DNA from: Sphingomonas sp. IBVSS2 | GTDB taxonomy: Bacteria > Pseudomonadota > Alphaproteobacteria > Sphingomonadales > Sphingomonadaceae | Length of the DNA stretch: 64,000 nucleotides | NCBI RefSeq assembly: GCF_002127225.1 | Contig: NZ_NFUR01000001.1 | Location: 559,592 to 623,591 of the forward strand | Direction of reading: 5' to 3' | Shown here: positions 44,472-52,976 of the stretch, piece by piece | Layout of the letters: each line of letters begins with the position of its first letter | Numbering within the stretch: the stretch's first letter is position 1 | Position numbers and translations under genes: made by a program | Notes under the pieces: generated by a model | What the model was told of the DNA's origin: nothing | What the model saw: the letters and a program-made list of their open reading frames with translations, nothing else | Databases searched by the model: none

Positions 44472-45566
44472 TCAGGCGGCGTCGCGCAGCCCGTCGGTAG
44501 CGGGGATGGGCAGCCGGATCGTCGCCCGATAACCCTGGTCGATCGGCCCGCCTTCGAGCGAGGCGGTGTCGGCATAGACCATCTCGAGCCGCGAGCGCGT
44601 GTTGGCCAGGCCGATGCCATGGCCGTCGCGCCGGCCCTGGGGGGCATTCTCCCCCTCCCAGCGATTCTCCACCGTCAGCACGAGCATGTCGTCCTCGCGG
44701 CGGGCGCGTATCGCGATCTCGCTCCTGCCCGCCACCGTCTCGACGCCGTGCTTGACGGCATTCTCCACCAGGGGCTGGAGCAGGAAGCTCGGCACCGGCG
44801 CGCCACCGAGCCCGGCGGCGATGTCGACGATGATTTCCAGCCGCTCGCCGAAGCGCGCGCCCTCGATCTCGAGATAGCGCTCCACCGTTTCCAGTTCCTC
44901 GGCAAGCGGCAGGCTCTGGGTCTCGATGTCCATCGACGCCTGGAGGAAATTGGCGAGGCCCTCGGTCATCTGGTTCGCCTCGCTGGTGCGCCCGGTCACG
45001 ATCAGGCTGGAGACGACGTTGAGCGAATTGCACAGGAAGTGCGGATTGAGTTGCAGGCGCAGCATCGTGAGCTCGGTCTCGAGCTGCGCCACCCTGGCCT
45101 CGGCCAGTTCGCGCTCGCGCAGCCGGATCTCGCGGATCGTCCCGGTGATGACGAACAGCGACAGGTTGCAGGCGTCGATCATCATGTAGATCATGTTGAC
45201 GACGAGCAGCGCCTGGCTGGAATGATCGGGGATGCGCGTCGGCAGGAATTCGTGAATCACGAACTGCCCGCCATAATCCGCCGCGGTCTGGAGCATGGCG
45301 GTAAGGAACAGCCCCGCTACCCCCAGGGGGATTACGAGCACCAGCCGCTTGCCGACCGCCCATCGCAGCATCGCGTAAAGCAGCACGGTCAGCAGGATCG
45401 CGCTGGTCGTTCCCCAGATCAGCGCCATCAGCTCGCCCAGGCCCGCCACCTGACCCGCGAGAAGCTGGCCCGGCACGATCACCGAACATACCGCGCCCCA
45501 CATCACGGCCGTGAGCTGGGCCGCCTGTTTCGGAGTGGGCGGCACGATGTCGAACCGGTTCGTCAT
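44472..45566 (-). CDS. LytS/YehU-type membrane sensor histidine kinase (copy 1)
   Basis: A 364-residue sensor kinase. Four predicted transmembrane helices occupy residues 20-155, followed by a short coiled coil (IRLRERELAEARVAQLETELTML). The His_kinase phosphoacceptor box LRLQLNPHFLCNSLNVVSSL and an HATPase domain (LLQPLVENAVKHGVE, GHGIGLANTRSRLEMVY) come next. Such kinases normally act with LytTR-type response regulators, none of which is nearby. It is closely related to the kinase at 45895-46971, with the same N-terminal PPxxxQAxQL segment, and lies 48 bases upstream of the ABC ATPase. The start at 45566 is chosen because the paralogues align there. Confidence 0.9.
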   Translation of the reverse strand: MTNRFDIVPPTPKQAAQLTAVMWGAVCSVIVPGQLLAGQVAGLGELMALIWGTTSAILLTVLLYAMLRWAVGKRLVLVIPLGVAGLFLTAMLQTAADYGGQFVIHEFLPTRIPDHSSQALLVVNMIYMMIDACNLSLFVITGTIREIRLRERELAEARVAQLETELTMLRLQLNPHFLCNSLNVVSSLIVTGRTSEANQMTEGLANFLQASMDIETQSLPLAEELETVERYLEIEGARFGERLEIIVDIAAGLGGAPVPSFLLQPLVENAVKHGVETVAGRSEIAIRARREDDMLVLTVENRWEGENAPQGRRDGHGIGLANTRSRLEMVYADTASLEGGPIDQGYRATIRLPIPATDGLRDAA

Positions 45567-45664
45567 GGCGTGACAGGATACTAACACACGGCGCCGATAG
45601 GCAAGCGGCACGGAATCGCGCGCACGCGTTGCGGGACGCGACCGCGCTTGCTATCGGCGGACTC

Positions 45665-45898
45665 ATGACTGCGCCCCTGCCCGAGACCATCCGCACCGCT
45701 TCCGCCCGCGTCGCCTGTGACGGCACCGGCCCCGGCTTGCCCGCTGCCCTGGGCCATCCGCGTGTGTTCCTGCAGATCGACGAGCATGGCTATGTCGATT
45801 GCGGTTATTGCGATCGCCGCTTCGTGCTGATCGGCGGCCCGGCCGACGGCGCCGACCAGAGCCGGCTGCCCGATCATCCGGCCGGCGCGAGCATCTAG
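45665..45898 (+). CDS. Zinc-finger CHCC domain protein (NDUFS6-like)
   Basis: A 77-residue protein with a CHCC zinc-finger fold. The candidate ligands are Cys18 (VACDG), His31 (LGHPRVFLQID), Cys46 and Cys49 (YVDCGYCDRRFVL). This is the bacterial relative of the complex I accessory subunit NDUFS6. It is read on the plus strand between the two sensor-kinase genes, which are on the minus strand. Its stop overlaps the end of the second kinase gene in a convergent CTAG-type junction (45895-45898). No nuo genes are in the window, so the role is inferred from the family only. Confidence 0.85.
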   Translation: MTAPLPETIRTASARVACDGTGPGLPAALGHPRVFLQIDEHGYVDCGYCDRRFVLIGGPADGADQSRLPDHPAGASI

Positions 45899-46971
45899 CT
45901 TCCCGCCAGCTTCAGCGGCAGCCGCACCGCCGCCCGGAACCCGCCGGTGACGGCACCGGTTTCCAGCGACGCTTCGCCGGCGAACAGCATCTCCAGCCGC
46001 GCCCGCGTATTGGCCAGGCCGATGCCCCGGCCAGGCCGGGACGGCGCCGTGGCCGGTGCCGCCGACCGGTTCTCCACCGTCAGCACCAATTGCGCGCCTG
46101 CCCTGGCCGCCGCGATGCGAAGGCTCGCCGCGCCGGGGCTCGCCTCGACGCCGTGCTTGATCGCATTCTCCACCAGGGGCTGGAGCAGGAAGCCCGGAAC
46201 CAGCGCGGCACCCAGCGCGCCCGGCGCATCGGTCGCCACCGTCAGCCGTTCGCCGAAGCGCGCCCGTTCCAGATCGAGATAGCATTCGATCAGCTCCAGT
46301 TCGCGCGCCAGCGGCACTTCGGAGCCGTCCAGGTCCATCGCCGCGTGGAGGAACTCGGCCAGGCCTTCCGCCAGCCGATTGGCCTCGTCCGCCCGGCCGA
46401 GCGCGATCAGCCCCGAAAAGGCGTTCAGCGAATTGTACAGGAAATGCGGGTTGAGCTGGAGCCGCAACAGCATGAGCTCGGCGCGGAGCCGGGCGATCTC
46501 GGCGCGGGCCAGCTCGCGCTCGCGGCTGCGGATCCGCTGGAGCACGCCGGTCACCACGAAGACGGCGCCGGCACAGGCATAGATCAGGAAATAGATGATC
46601 CGGACGATCAGCGTCTCTTCGGGCGAATGGGTGGAAAGGCGCGTGGGGAGCAGGCCGTGGACGAACGCCTGGATGCCGAAATCGCTCGCAGCCTGGATCA
46701 CCGCCGCGCCCGCCAGCGCGGTCAGGCCGATCGCGGCACCCAGCCAGAGCGGCTTTCCGTTGCTGGCGGAGAGGCCGAGATAGACGGTCACGGTCAGCGC
46801 CGCGCCGGAGAGCATCACGCCGGTCTGCGCCACCCATTCGGCGCCGCGGAGCTGGTCGGCGGCGGCCAGGCTCGGCAGCAAGATCGCCGCGATGCCGATC
46901 CACAGGATCGCGCCGAGCTGGACGGCCTGGCGTGGCGGGGGAATCTGGAAGTCGAGCCTGGGCATGCGCAT
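45895..46971 (-). CDS. LytS/YehU-type membrane sensor histidine kinase (copy 2)
   Basis: About 358 residues, a paralogue of the kinase at 44472-45566. Four N-terminal membrane helices, a linker RIRSRERELARAEIARLRAELML, the phosphoacceptor box LRLQLNPHFLYNSLNAFSGLIAL, and the ATPase motifs LVENAIKHGVE and GRGIGLANTRARLEMLF. The start is uncertain: ATGs at 47010, 46971 and 46965 are all in frame and none has a strong ribosome site. Alignment with copy 1 (PPPRQAVQL versus PPTPKQAAQL) favours 46971 or 46965. It is divergent from tldD and lacks an adjacent response regulator. Confidence 0.88.
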   Translation of the reverse strand: MRMPRLDFQIPPPRQAVQLGAILWIGIAAILLPSLAAADQLRGAEWVAQTGVMLSGAALTVTVYLGLSASNGKPLWLGAAIGLTALAGAAVIQAASDFGIQAFVHGLLPTRLSTHSPEETLIVRIIYFLIYACAGAVFVVTGVLQRIRSRERELARAEIARLRAELMLLRLQLNPHFLYNSLNAFSGLIALGRADEANRLAEGLAEFLHAAMDLDGSEVPLARELELIECYLDLERARFGERLTVATDAPGALGAALVPGFLLQPLVENAIKHGVEASPGAASLRIAAARAGAQLVLTVENRSAAPATAPSRPGRGIGLANTRARLEMLFAGEASLETGAVTGGFRAAVRLPLKLAGS

Positions 46972-47045
46972 CCGGAACTGGGGTCGTGGCAGATACCGGC
47001 GCAAAGCCATATGGCGTCCGTCGGCGGTGCGCCTATATCTGGGGC

Positions 47046-48467
47046 ATGTACAGCGATCCACGCAACTTCCTCTATCGCGACGGCTTCGATCCCGAGGCCG
47101 CGGCGAAGCTCACTGCCGAGGCGCTTCGCAGCGCGGAGGATGGCGAGCTTTATCTCCAGTATCGCAAGACCGAGGCGTTCGGCTTCGACGACGGCCGGCT
47201 GAAGACCGCTTCGTTCGACACGCAATCGGGCTTCGGCCTGCGCGCCGTGTCGGGCGAGACGACGGCGTTCGCCCATGCCAACGAGATCTCGCCCGCGGCG
47301 ATTCGCCGCGCCGCCGAGACGATGGCGCTGATCGATCCGTCGCAACGGGGCAAGGCGCCGCCGCCCCAGGGCAACAACCGCCATCTCTATACCCATGCCG
47401 ATCCGCTCGACCTGGTGCCTTTCGCCGACAAGGTGAATCTGTGCCAGTCGATCGACGCCGCCGCGCGCGCCCGCGATCCGCGGGTGGCGCAGGTGTCGGT
47501 CGGGCTCACCGGCTCGTGGAGCGTGGTCGAGATCGTCCGGCCCGACGGCTTCGTCGCCACCGACGTCCGCCCGCTGGTCCGCCTCAACGTGTCGATCGTG
47601 GTCGAGCAGAACGGCCGCCGCGAGACCGGCAGCTTCGGGCTGGGCGGCCGTACCCTCTACGACAATCTCTTCCGGCCGGAGACCTGGAACCGCGCGATCA
47701 ACGAGGCGCTGGCCCAGGCGCTGGTCAATCTCGATGCGGTGGATGCACCGGCGGGCGACATGACCGTGCTGTGCGGCCCGGGCTGGCCCGGCGTGCTGCT
47801 CCACGAGGCGGTGGGCCATGGGCTCGAGGGCGATTTCAACCGCAAGGGCACTTCGGCCTTTTCGGGCCGGATCGGCGAGCGGGTCGCGGCGCCGGGCGTC
47901 ACCGTGGTCGATGACGGTTCGATCATGGACCGCCGCGGATCGCTGTCGATCGACGACGAAGGCACGCCCACGCGCGAGACCGTCCTGATCGAGGACGGCA
48001 TCCTCAAGGGCTATATGCAGGACCGGCTCAATGCCCGGCTGATGGGCGTCGATCCCACCGGAAACGGCCGCCGCGAATCCTTCCAGCATGCCCCGATGCC
48101 GCGCATGACCAATACCTTCATGAAGGGTGGCCAGGACGATCCCGCCGAGCTGCTGAGCCGTGTGAAGAAGGGCATCTACGCCAAGTCGTTCGGCGGCGGG
48201 CAGGTCGACATCGTCTCGGGCAAGTTCGTCTTCTCCTGCACCGAGGCGTACAAGATCGAGGACGGCAAGCTGGGTGCCCCGATCAAGGGCGCGACGCTGA
48301 TCGGCGACGGCCCCTCGGTGCTCACCCGCGTCACCGGCATCGGCAACGACTTCGCGCTCGACGAAGGCGTCGGCATGTGCGGCAAGGGCGGGCAGAGCGT
48401 GCCGGCCGGCGTCGGCCAGCCGACCCTGCTGGTCGAGGGGCTGACGGTGGGCGGCACCGCGGCGTGA
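47046..48467 (+). CDS. tldD: Metalloprotease TldD
   Basis: A 473-residue zinc protease that works as a heterodimer with TldE/PmbA (not in this window) on unfolded peptides and some peptide natural products. The zinc site is LLHEAVGHGLEGDFNRKG, the characteristic HExxxH. GRLKTASFDTQSGFGLRAV, DRRGSLSIDDEGTPT, DRLNARLMGVDPTGNGRRES and the C-terminal GMCGKGGQSVPAGVGQPTLLV are family hallmarks. The frame is open upstream into the kinase promoter region, but conserved sequence starts at the ATG at 47046. Confidence 0.95.
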   Translation: MYSDPRNFLYRDGFDPEAAAKLTAEALRSAEDGELYLQYRKTEAFGFDDGRLKTASFDTQSGFGLRAVSGETTAFAHANEISPAAIRRAAETMALIDPSQRGKAPPPQGNNRHLYTHADPLDLVPFADKVNLCQSIDAAARARDPRVAQVSVGLTGSWSVVEIVRPDGFVATDVRPLVRLNVSIVVEQNGRRETGSFGLGGRTLYDNLFRPETWNRAINEALAQALVNLDAVDAPAGDMTVLCGPGWPGVLLHEAVGHGLEGDFNRKGTSAFSGRIGERVAAPGVTVVDDGSIMDRRGSLSIDDEGTPTRETVLIEDGILKGYMQDRLNARLMGVDPTGNGRRESFQHAPMPRMTNTFMKGGQDDPAELLSRVKKGIYAKSFGGGQVDIVSGKFVFSCTEAYKIEDGKLGAPIKGATLIGDGPSVLTRVTGIGNDFALDEGVGMCGKGGQSVPAGVGQPTLLVEGLTVGGTAA

Positions 48468-48530
48468 GATCGGCCGGCTTCCATGGGCTGAAGCTGTTGT
48501 TCGCCGGGCCGATCGGATAGGGTCGGGGGC

Positions 48531-49463
48531 ATGACCCAGGCGTTGCCCCCACTCGACTGGTCCGGCTGGCGCGAGACCGCGCAGCATCTGCACCTGATCA
48601 CCCAGATGGTCGGCAAGATCCGCCTCGCGCGGACGCCCTGGCTCAACCATGGCTGGCACGTGGCGCTCTATCCGACGGCGCGCGGCCTCACCACCGGCCC
48701 GATCCCCTGTGCGGAGGCGACGCTCCAGCTCGATCTCGATCTGCAGGCCGGTGCGCTTCTTCTCGCCACCGATGGCGGGAGCGAGGCCAGCCTGCCGCTC
48801 GGCCCGGGCAGCATCGCCGATTTCCACGCGGCGCTGGCCGGCGCGCTCGCCGCGCTCGGCACGCCGGTGACGTTCAACGGGGTGCCGAGCGAGATCCCGG
48901 GCGCCGTCCCCTTCGCGCGGGACGTCGAATCCCGGCCCTGGCACGGCGAGGCGGTGCGCGATTTCCACCGCGCGCTGCTCTGGATCGATCGTGGCTTCCA
49001 GCAGTTCCGCACCGGCTTTCTCGGCAAGGCGAGCCCGGTGCATTTCTTCTGGGGCAGCTTCGATCTGGCGGTGACTCGCTTTTCCGGGCGGACGGCGCCG
49101 TTGCATCCGGGGGGCATTGCCGGCCTGCCCGACGCGGTGACCTGCGAAGCCTATAGCCATGAAGAGGCGAGCGCCGGCTTCTGGCCCGGGAACGATGCGT
49201 TCCCGAAAGCCGCCTTCTACGCCTATGGCTATCCGGCACCCGCCGGCTATGCCGAGGCGAGGATTCCGGCGCCCGCCTATTACGACGCCGGTCTCGGCGA
49301 GTGGCTGCTCGACTATGATGCGGTGCGTTCCGCGGAGGACCCGCAGGCATTGCTGCGCGATTTCCTCCAGGCGAGCTATGATGCCGTTGCCGATCTCGGC
49401 CATTGGGATCGCGCCGGCCTCGAATGCGTGCCGGGCGTCCCCCGCCGCCCGCGCCAGGTATAG
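48531..49463 (+). CDS. DUF5996 family protein
   Basis: A 310-residue cytoplasmic protein matching the DUF5996 family. Typical segments: WRETAQHLHLITQMVGKIRLARTPWLNHGWHVALYPTARGL, VHFFWGSFDLAVTRFSGR and YSHEEASAGFWPG. The function is unknown. The frame begins at the only reasonable ATG (48531), 63 bases after tldD on the same strand. No signal peptide or membrane segment is seen. Confidence 0.85.
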   Translation: MTQALPPLDWSGWRETAQHLHLITQMVGKIRLARTPWLNHGWHVALYPTARGLTTGPIPCAEATLQLDLDLQAGALLLATDGGSEASLPLGPGSIADFHAALAGALAALGTPVTFNGVPSEIPGAVPFARDVESRPWHGEAVRDFHRALLWIDRGFQQFRTGFLGKASPVHFFWGSFDLAVTRFSGRTAPLHPGGIAGLPDAVTCEAYSHEEASAGFWPGNDAFPKAAFYAYGYPAPAGYAEARIPAPAYYDAGLGEWLLDYDAVRSAEDPQALLRDFLQASYDAVADLGHWDRAGLECVPGVPRRPRQV

Positions 49464-49471
49464 AAGGCGGC

Positions 49472-49597
49472 ATGGCCCGGTCGCTCTTCGACGATCAGCG
49501 GGTCGTCATCGCGCGCGAGGCGCCCGCCGGGTATGCGGTGCGCGCGCATAGCATCGACGGGCTGCCCGTCCGCAATCCCACCCAGGAGCCCGGTTGA
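49472..49597 (+). CDS. Putative 41-residue small protein
   Basis: A short frame reading MARSLFDDQRVVIAREAP and ending VRNPTQEPG. It has GAAGG before the ATG, starts 8 bases after the DUF5996 stop, and its TGA overlaps the next ATG (TGATG). The fit between two real genes supports translation. I recognise no family, and it could be a chance frame. Confidence 0.4.
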   Translation: MARSLFDDQRVVIAREAPAGYAVRAHSIDGLPVRNPTQEPG

Positions 49598-49815
49598 TGC
49601 CGCTCGTCGAATTGGGCCGGTACGACCGGCAGGAGGCCTTCATCGTCCAGGGCCGGCTGGAGGACGAGGACATCCCCAGCTTCGTGTTCGACGCCGGGAC
49701 CAGCATCGCCGATGGCTCCTACCTGCTGATCCCGGTGCGCGTGATGGTGGACGAGGAGGATCTGGCGCGGGCGCGCGCGATCCTCGACGCCGCTCGGCTC
49801 AGGTCACGATCTTGA
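49597..49815 (+). CDS. DUF2007 domain protein
   Basis: A 72-residue protein of the DUF2007 (putative signal-transducing/GlnB-like ferredoxin-fold) type. VELGRYDRQEAFIVQGRLEDEDIPSFVFDAG and IPVRVMVDEEDLARARAILDAA give the beta-alpha-beta pattern. AGGAG is 8 bases before the ATG at 49597, which settles the start over a TTG three bases earlier. It shares its first base with the stop of the preceding small frame. The role is unknown. It is convergent with the exported protein gene at 49799. Confidence 0.8.
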   Translation: MPLVELGRYDRQEAFIVQGRLEDEDIPSFVFDAGTSIADGSYLLIPVRVMVDEEDLARARAILDAARLRSRS

Positions 49816-50254
49816 CGGGCATCGTCGCGATTTCCTTGCCGTCGCAGAAGATCGTGACGGCCCGGTATTTCGGCAGCGCGTGCTTGATCTCGGCCTTCAC
49901 CTCCTGCGTCGTCACGACTTGCGGCACCGGGCCGGTCGGCGCGGTCGCGACGAAATCGAAGCGCTGGGTGGGCGGCAGGGCCTTGTCGAGGATGCCGCGG
50001 TTGAGCGCCAGCTTCCAGCCGGCCGTGGGCGTGGTCGCCTTTCCGACCACATGAAGCGTCGGGGTGGAACCGGGCCCCGGCATCTTGTCGAGCCATGCCT
50101 TCCAGCCCGTCGTCTTGACTCGCACACAGGCATTGGCCGGCACGGCCGAAGCGTCCGCGGCGGCGGGAAGCGATGCCTCCCTGGCATCATATGCCGTATA
50201 GCCGGCGGCGAGCATCGCAACGAGGGCCAGTGACGGCCAAGATAAAGGCTGCAT
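49799..50254 (-). CDS. Exported hypothetical protein
   Basis: A 151-residue protein with a signal-type N-terminus (QPLSWPSLALVAMLAAGYTAYDA). The mature part is beta-rich, with NACVRVKTTGWKAWLDKMPG, LHVVGKATTPTAGWKLALNRG and TQEVKAEIKHALPKYRAVTIFCDGKEIA. Two cysteines are present and could pair. The ATG at 50254 is preferred because GGAG lies 8 bases upstream; the ATG at 50260 is too close to it. The gene overlaps the 3' end of the convergent DUF2007 gene by 17 bases. I do not recognise a family. Confidence 0.72.
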   Translation of the reverse strand: MQPLSWPSLALVAMLAAGYTAYDAREASLPAAADASAVPANACVRVKTTGWKAWLDKMPGPGSTPTLHVVGKATTPTAGWKLALNRGILDKALPPTQRFDFVATAPTGPVPQVVTTQEVKAEIKHALPKYRAVTIFCDGKEIATMPVKIVT

Positions 50255-50376
50255 GTCCATTTCTCCCCATGAGTCGTGGTGTGGAGATGCTGCGCCGCTT
50301 CTACTGGAAGTCAAACAGGTTCGCCGCCGAAATGGACATGCAATGCAGCCCGTTCGATTGCGGATTGATAATAAAG

Positions 50377-51015
50377 CTATTTAGTTTCGCTGGCGGGATC
50401 CCGAAGAGTATTTGATTCGGCCAGCAGCAAGGCCGTTGCTTTCTTCGCGATCGCGATCAGATCGGCGCGCGGGGTGCCGGCCCGGGCGCGGGTGCTCAGC
50501 GAATGGATCACCGAAGAGGCGATCTGCGCGTCGCCGCGCGGGTCGGCACTTCCCGCCTGCGCCATCAGCCGCTCGATCCATCCGTCCTGCAGCGTCACGA
50601 ATGCGGCCAGCGCCGCGCGAATATCCGGATCGGTAACCGCCTCGGCTGCCGCGGTATTGACCGCGATACAGCCCGAGGGGCCATATTCGCCGGTCAGGAA
50701 GCCCTCGATCGCGCCGAGGAACAGGGCCTTGAGCATCTTCTCCGGCGGATAATGCACCGCATGAAGCGCGGCGAAGGTCGAATCGACCACGGCATGGGTG
50801 CGGGCCAGGCCGGCAAGGTACAGCGCCTTCTTGTCGCCGAACGTCGCATAGAGGCTCGGCCGGTTCACGCCCGTCGCCGCCGCCAGCTCGTCGAGCGAGG
50901 TGTTGGAATAGCCGAGCGTGCGAAAGCGCTGGAGCGCGGCGCGCAGCGCCGCTTCCTCGTCGAACTTGCGCGGCCGTCCCCGCCCGCGCGGCGCCATTTT
51001 TGTATCGTTTCGCAT
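50377..51015 (-). CDS. TetR-family transcriptional regulator
   Basis: A 212-residue repressor-type regulator. The N-terminal helix-turn-helix is RGRGRPRKFDEEAALRAALQRFRTLGYSNTSLDELAAATGVNRPSLYATFGDKKALY, the standard TetR DNA-binding domain. The C-terminal ligand domain is undefined. The start ATG at 51015 has AAGGA five bases upstream; an internal ATG at 50997 is possible. It is divergent from a glutathione S-transferase gene 60 bases away, and the gap carries an inverted repeat that is its likely operator. The inducer is probably an electrophile or GST substrate, by inference. Confidence 0.9.
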   Translation of the reverse strand: MRNDTKMAPRGRGRPRKFDEEAALRAALQRFRTLGYSNTSLDELAAATGVNRPSLYATFGDKKALYLAGLARTHAVVDSTFAALHAVHYPPEKMLKALFLGAIEGFLTGEYGPSGCIAVNTAAAEAVTDPDIRAALAAFVTLQDGWIERLMAQAGSADPRGDAQIASSVIHSLSTRARAGTPRADLIAIAKKATALLLAESNTLRDPASETK

Positions 51016-51023
51016 TAAATTCC

Positions 51024-51052
51024 TTGACGCCCCCATTTTTGTGCGGGATTGT
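51024..51052 (+). promoter_or_regulatory. Putative promoter of the GST gene
   Basis: TTGACG at 51024-51029, a 17-base spacer, and GATTGT at 51047-51052. The -35 is strong and the -10 weak. It overlaps the operator-like inverted repeat, so a bound repressor would block it. Confidence 0.5.
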
Positions 51053-51060
51053 ACAAAAAT
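51035..51060. promoter_or_regulatory. Probable TetR operator in the tetR-GST gap
   Basis: ATTTTTGT at 51035-51042 and ACAAAAAT at 51053-51060 form a perfect 8-bp inverted repeat with a 10-base spacer, 15 bases before the GST start and 20 after the regulator start. Size and placement fit a TetR dimer site controlling both genes. Confidence 0.65.
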
Positions 51061-51075
51061 CAAGGGAGACTCGCG

Positions 51076-51690
51076 ATGAAGCTCTATTTCACCCCTTTCG
51101 CCTGTTCGCTCGCCGCGCGCATCGCGCTCGAGGAAGCCGGGCTCGATGCGGAATATGTCCAGGTGCCCAGGGACCTGCGCCTGCCCGACGGACGCGATTT
51201 CACCGAGATATCGCCGATGGGCTATGTTCCCGCGATCGAGACCGGCACCGGCTTCGTCCTCACCGAGGGGCCGGCGGTGCTCACCTATATCGCCGAGCTG
51301 GCACCGGAGGGTTCGCTCAGCTTCACCGGCTTTTCCGACGCGCATTATCGGATGCTCGCCTGGCTGAACTTCGTCAGCACCGAACTGCACAAGGCGGTGT
51401 TCATGCCGATCCTCGGCAAGGGCTATGGCGTGGCCGAGCAGGATGCCGCCCGGGCCCGCCATGCCCGGCCCTTCGCCGTGCTGTCGAAGCATCTCGAGGG
51501 CCGGGAGTATCTCGACGATCGCTTCACCGTCGCCGACGCCTATCTGCTCGCGGTGCTCAACTGGTGCGAATATTCGAAGGTGCCGATCGCCGAATGGCCG
51601 GTGCTGGCGGCCTATCGCGAGCGCATCCGCGCCCGCCCGGCGGTGGCGCGGGCGATGGCTGCCGAATGGCCCCTGCTCCAGGCCGCCTGA
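51076..51690 (+). CDS. Glutathione S-transferase
   Basis: A 204-residue GST. The N-terminal thioredoxin-fold domain starts KLYFTPFACSLAARIALEEAGL, which resembles the beta-class (bacterial) GST start YxxPxACS with a Cys at the active-site position. The glutathione-binding SPMGYVPAIETGTGFVLTEGPAVLTYIAE and the C-terminal helical domain follow, ending in FTVADAYLLAVLNW, the N-capping-box motif. The start ATG at 51076 has AAGGGAG 8-9 bases upstream. A TetR regulator and operator lie upstream and a terminator downstream, so it forms a one-gene regulated unit. Confidence 0.92.
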   Translation: MKLYFTPFACSLAARIALEEAGLDAEYVQVPRDLRLPDGRDFTEISPMGYVPAIETGTGFVLTEGPAVLTYIAELAPEGSLSFTGFSDAHYRMLAWLNFVSTELHKAVFMPILGKGYGVAEQDAARARHARPFAVLSKHLEGREYLDDRFTVADAYLLAVLNWCEYSKVPIAEWPVLAAYRERIRARPAVARAMAAEWPLLQAA

Positions 51691-51742
51691 CCCTTCTCCC
51701 GAGCTCCGGGCGTGGCCGCATCGCGGTCGCTCCCGCCACACC

Positions 51743-51778
51743 TGCCCCTTCCGCCTGCGCGGGAGGGGCATTTTTATT
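51743..51778 (+). terminator. Rho-independent terminator after GST
   Basis: TGCCCCTTCCGC pairs with GCGGGAGGGGCA over 12 bp (one G.T pair) around a short loop, followed by TTTTTATT. It separates the GST unit from the carotenoid operon. Confidence 0.9.
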
Positions 51779-51812
51779 GGAATCGCGCGAATCGCTGGGT
51801 TAGGCCTGTGCC

Positions 51813-52976
51813 ATGCCCGCAACGATCAACTGCGACGTGGCGATTGTCGGCGGGGGTCTTGCCGGCGGGCTGATCGCGCTCGCGCTGCGCCGGAAGCGCC
51901 CGGATTGCGATGTGCGCATCGTCGAGGGCGGGAGCCGGATCGGCGGCAATCATCTCTGGTCCTTCTTCGCCACCGATGTCGCGCCGGCCGATCGCTGGCT
52001 CACCGCGCCGCTGATCGGCCATGGCTGGACGAGCTACGACGTCGCCTTTCCGGCGGTCTCGCGGACCCTGCGCACCGGCTATTATTCGATCGAGTCGCGC
52101 CGGCTCGACCAGGTCGTCCGTGCCGAGCTGCCCGCGCATGCGGTGATGACCCGGCGCAAGGTGCTCGCCGCCAGTCCCACCGCGGTCGTCCTTTCCGATG
52201 GCGACCGGATCGAGGCGAAGGGCGTGATCGATTGCCGCGGCCCCGCCGACCTCGCGGCGCTGCACTGCGGCTGGCAGAAATTCCACGGCCGCGAGCTGGC
52301 GCTGGCCGAGGCGCACGGCCTGGCGCGGCCGAAGCTGATGGATGCGACCGTCGAGCAGCTCGACGGCTATCGCTTCGTCTATGCGCTGCCGTTCAGCCCC
52401 ACCTGTGCGTTCGTCGAGGACACTTATTACAGCGACACGCCGGACCTCGACCCCGCGCTGCTCGGCATGCGGATCGCCGCCTATGCCGATGCGCAGGGCT
52501 GGCAGGTCGATCATGTGGTGCGCGAGGAGAGCGGGGCGCTGCCCGTGGTGATGGGGGGCGACTTCGAAGCCTATTGGCAGGCGGGCGGCAACAAGGTCGC
52601 CAAGGCGGGCGGGCGGGCCGGCCTGTTCCATCCGCTCACCAGCTATGCGCTGCCGGATGCGGTGCGGACCGCCACGCTCGTCGCCGCGGCAAGCGATCTG
52701 GGCGGTGCGGCGCTGCATCGCCTGCTGCACGATTTCGCCCGATCGACATGGCGCCGCCGCCATTTCTACCGCATGCTCGCCGCCATGTTGTTCAAGGCCG
52801 CCGAACCCACGGAGCGCTACCGCATCCTCCAGCGCTTCTACCGGCTCGATCCGCAGCTGATCGGGCGTTTCTATGCGGGGCATTCCACCCTGTTCGATCG
52901 CCTGCGCCTGGTGTCCGGCAAGCCGCCGGTGCCGGTCGGCCGCGCGGTCTCGGCGATCCGGGAGTCGTTCCGGTGA
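51813..52976 (+). CDS. crtY: Lycopene beta-cyclase
   Basis: Closes both ends of lycopene to make beta-carotene. The 387-residue flavoprotein begins with CDVAIVGGGLAGGLIALALRRK (FAD-binding). It has GNHLWSFFATDV, GVIDCRGPAD, YRFVYALPFSPTCAFVEDTYYSDTP, and ending segments GGRAGLFHPLTSYALPDAV and FYRLDPQLIGRFYAG, all typical of CrtY. It is the first gene of crtY-crtI-LOG-crtB. Its TGA overlaps the crtI GTG start. The operon starts after a strong terminator. Confidence 0.94.
   Translation: MPATINCDVAIVGGGLAGGLIALALRRKRPDCDVRIVEGGSRIGGNHLWSFFATDVAPADRWLTAPLIGHGWTSYDVAFPAVSRTLRTGYYSIESRRLDQVVRAELPAHAVMTRRKVLAASPTAVVLSDGDRIEAKGVIDCRGPADLAALHCGWQKFHGRELALAEAHGLARPKLMDATVEQLDGYRFVYALPFSPTCAFVEDTYYSDTPDLDPALLGMRIAAYADAQGWQVDHVVREESGALPVVMGGDFEAYWQAGGNKVAKAGGRAGLFHPLTSYALPDAVRTATLVAAASDLGGAALHRLLHDFARSTWRRRHFYRMLAAMLFKAAEPTERYRILQRFYRLDPQLIGRFYAGHSTLFDRLRLVSGKPPVPVGRAVSAIRESFR

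Noticed and set aside
46815..49403. 862-codon minus-strand open frame under tldD and the DUF5996 gene
   Set aside because: Antisense shadow. Only the kinase at 45895-46971 on this strand has real motifs, and it is in a different frame.
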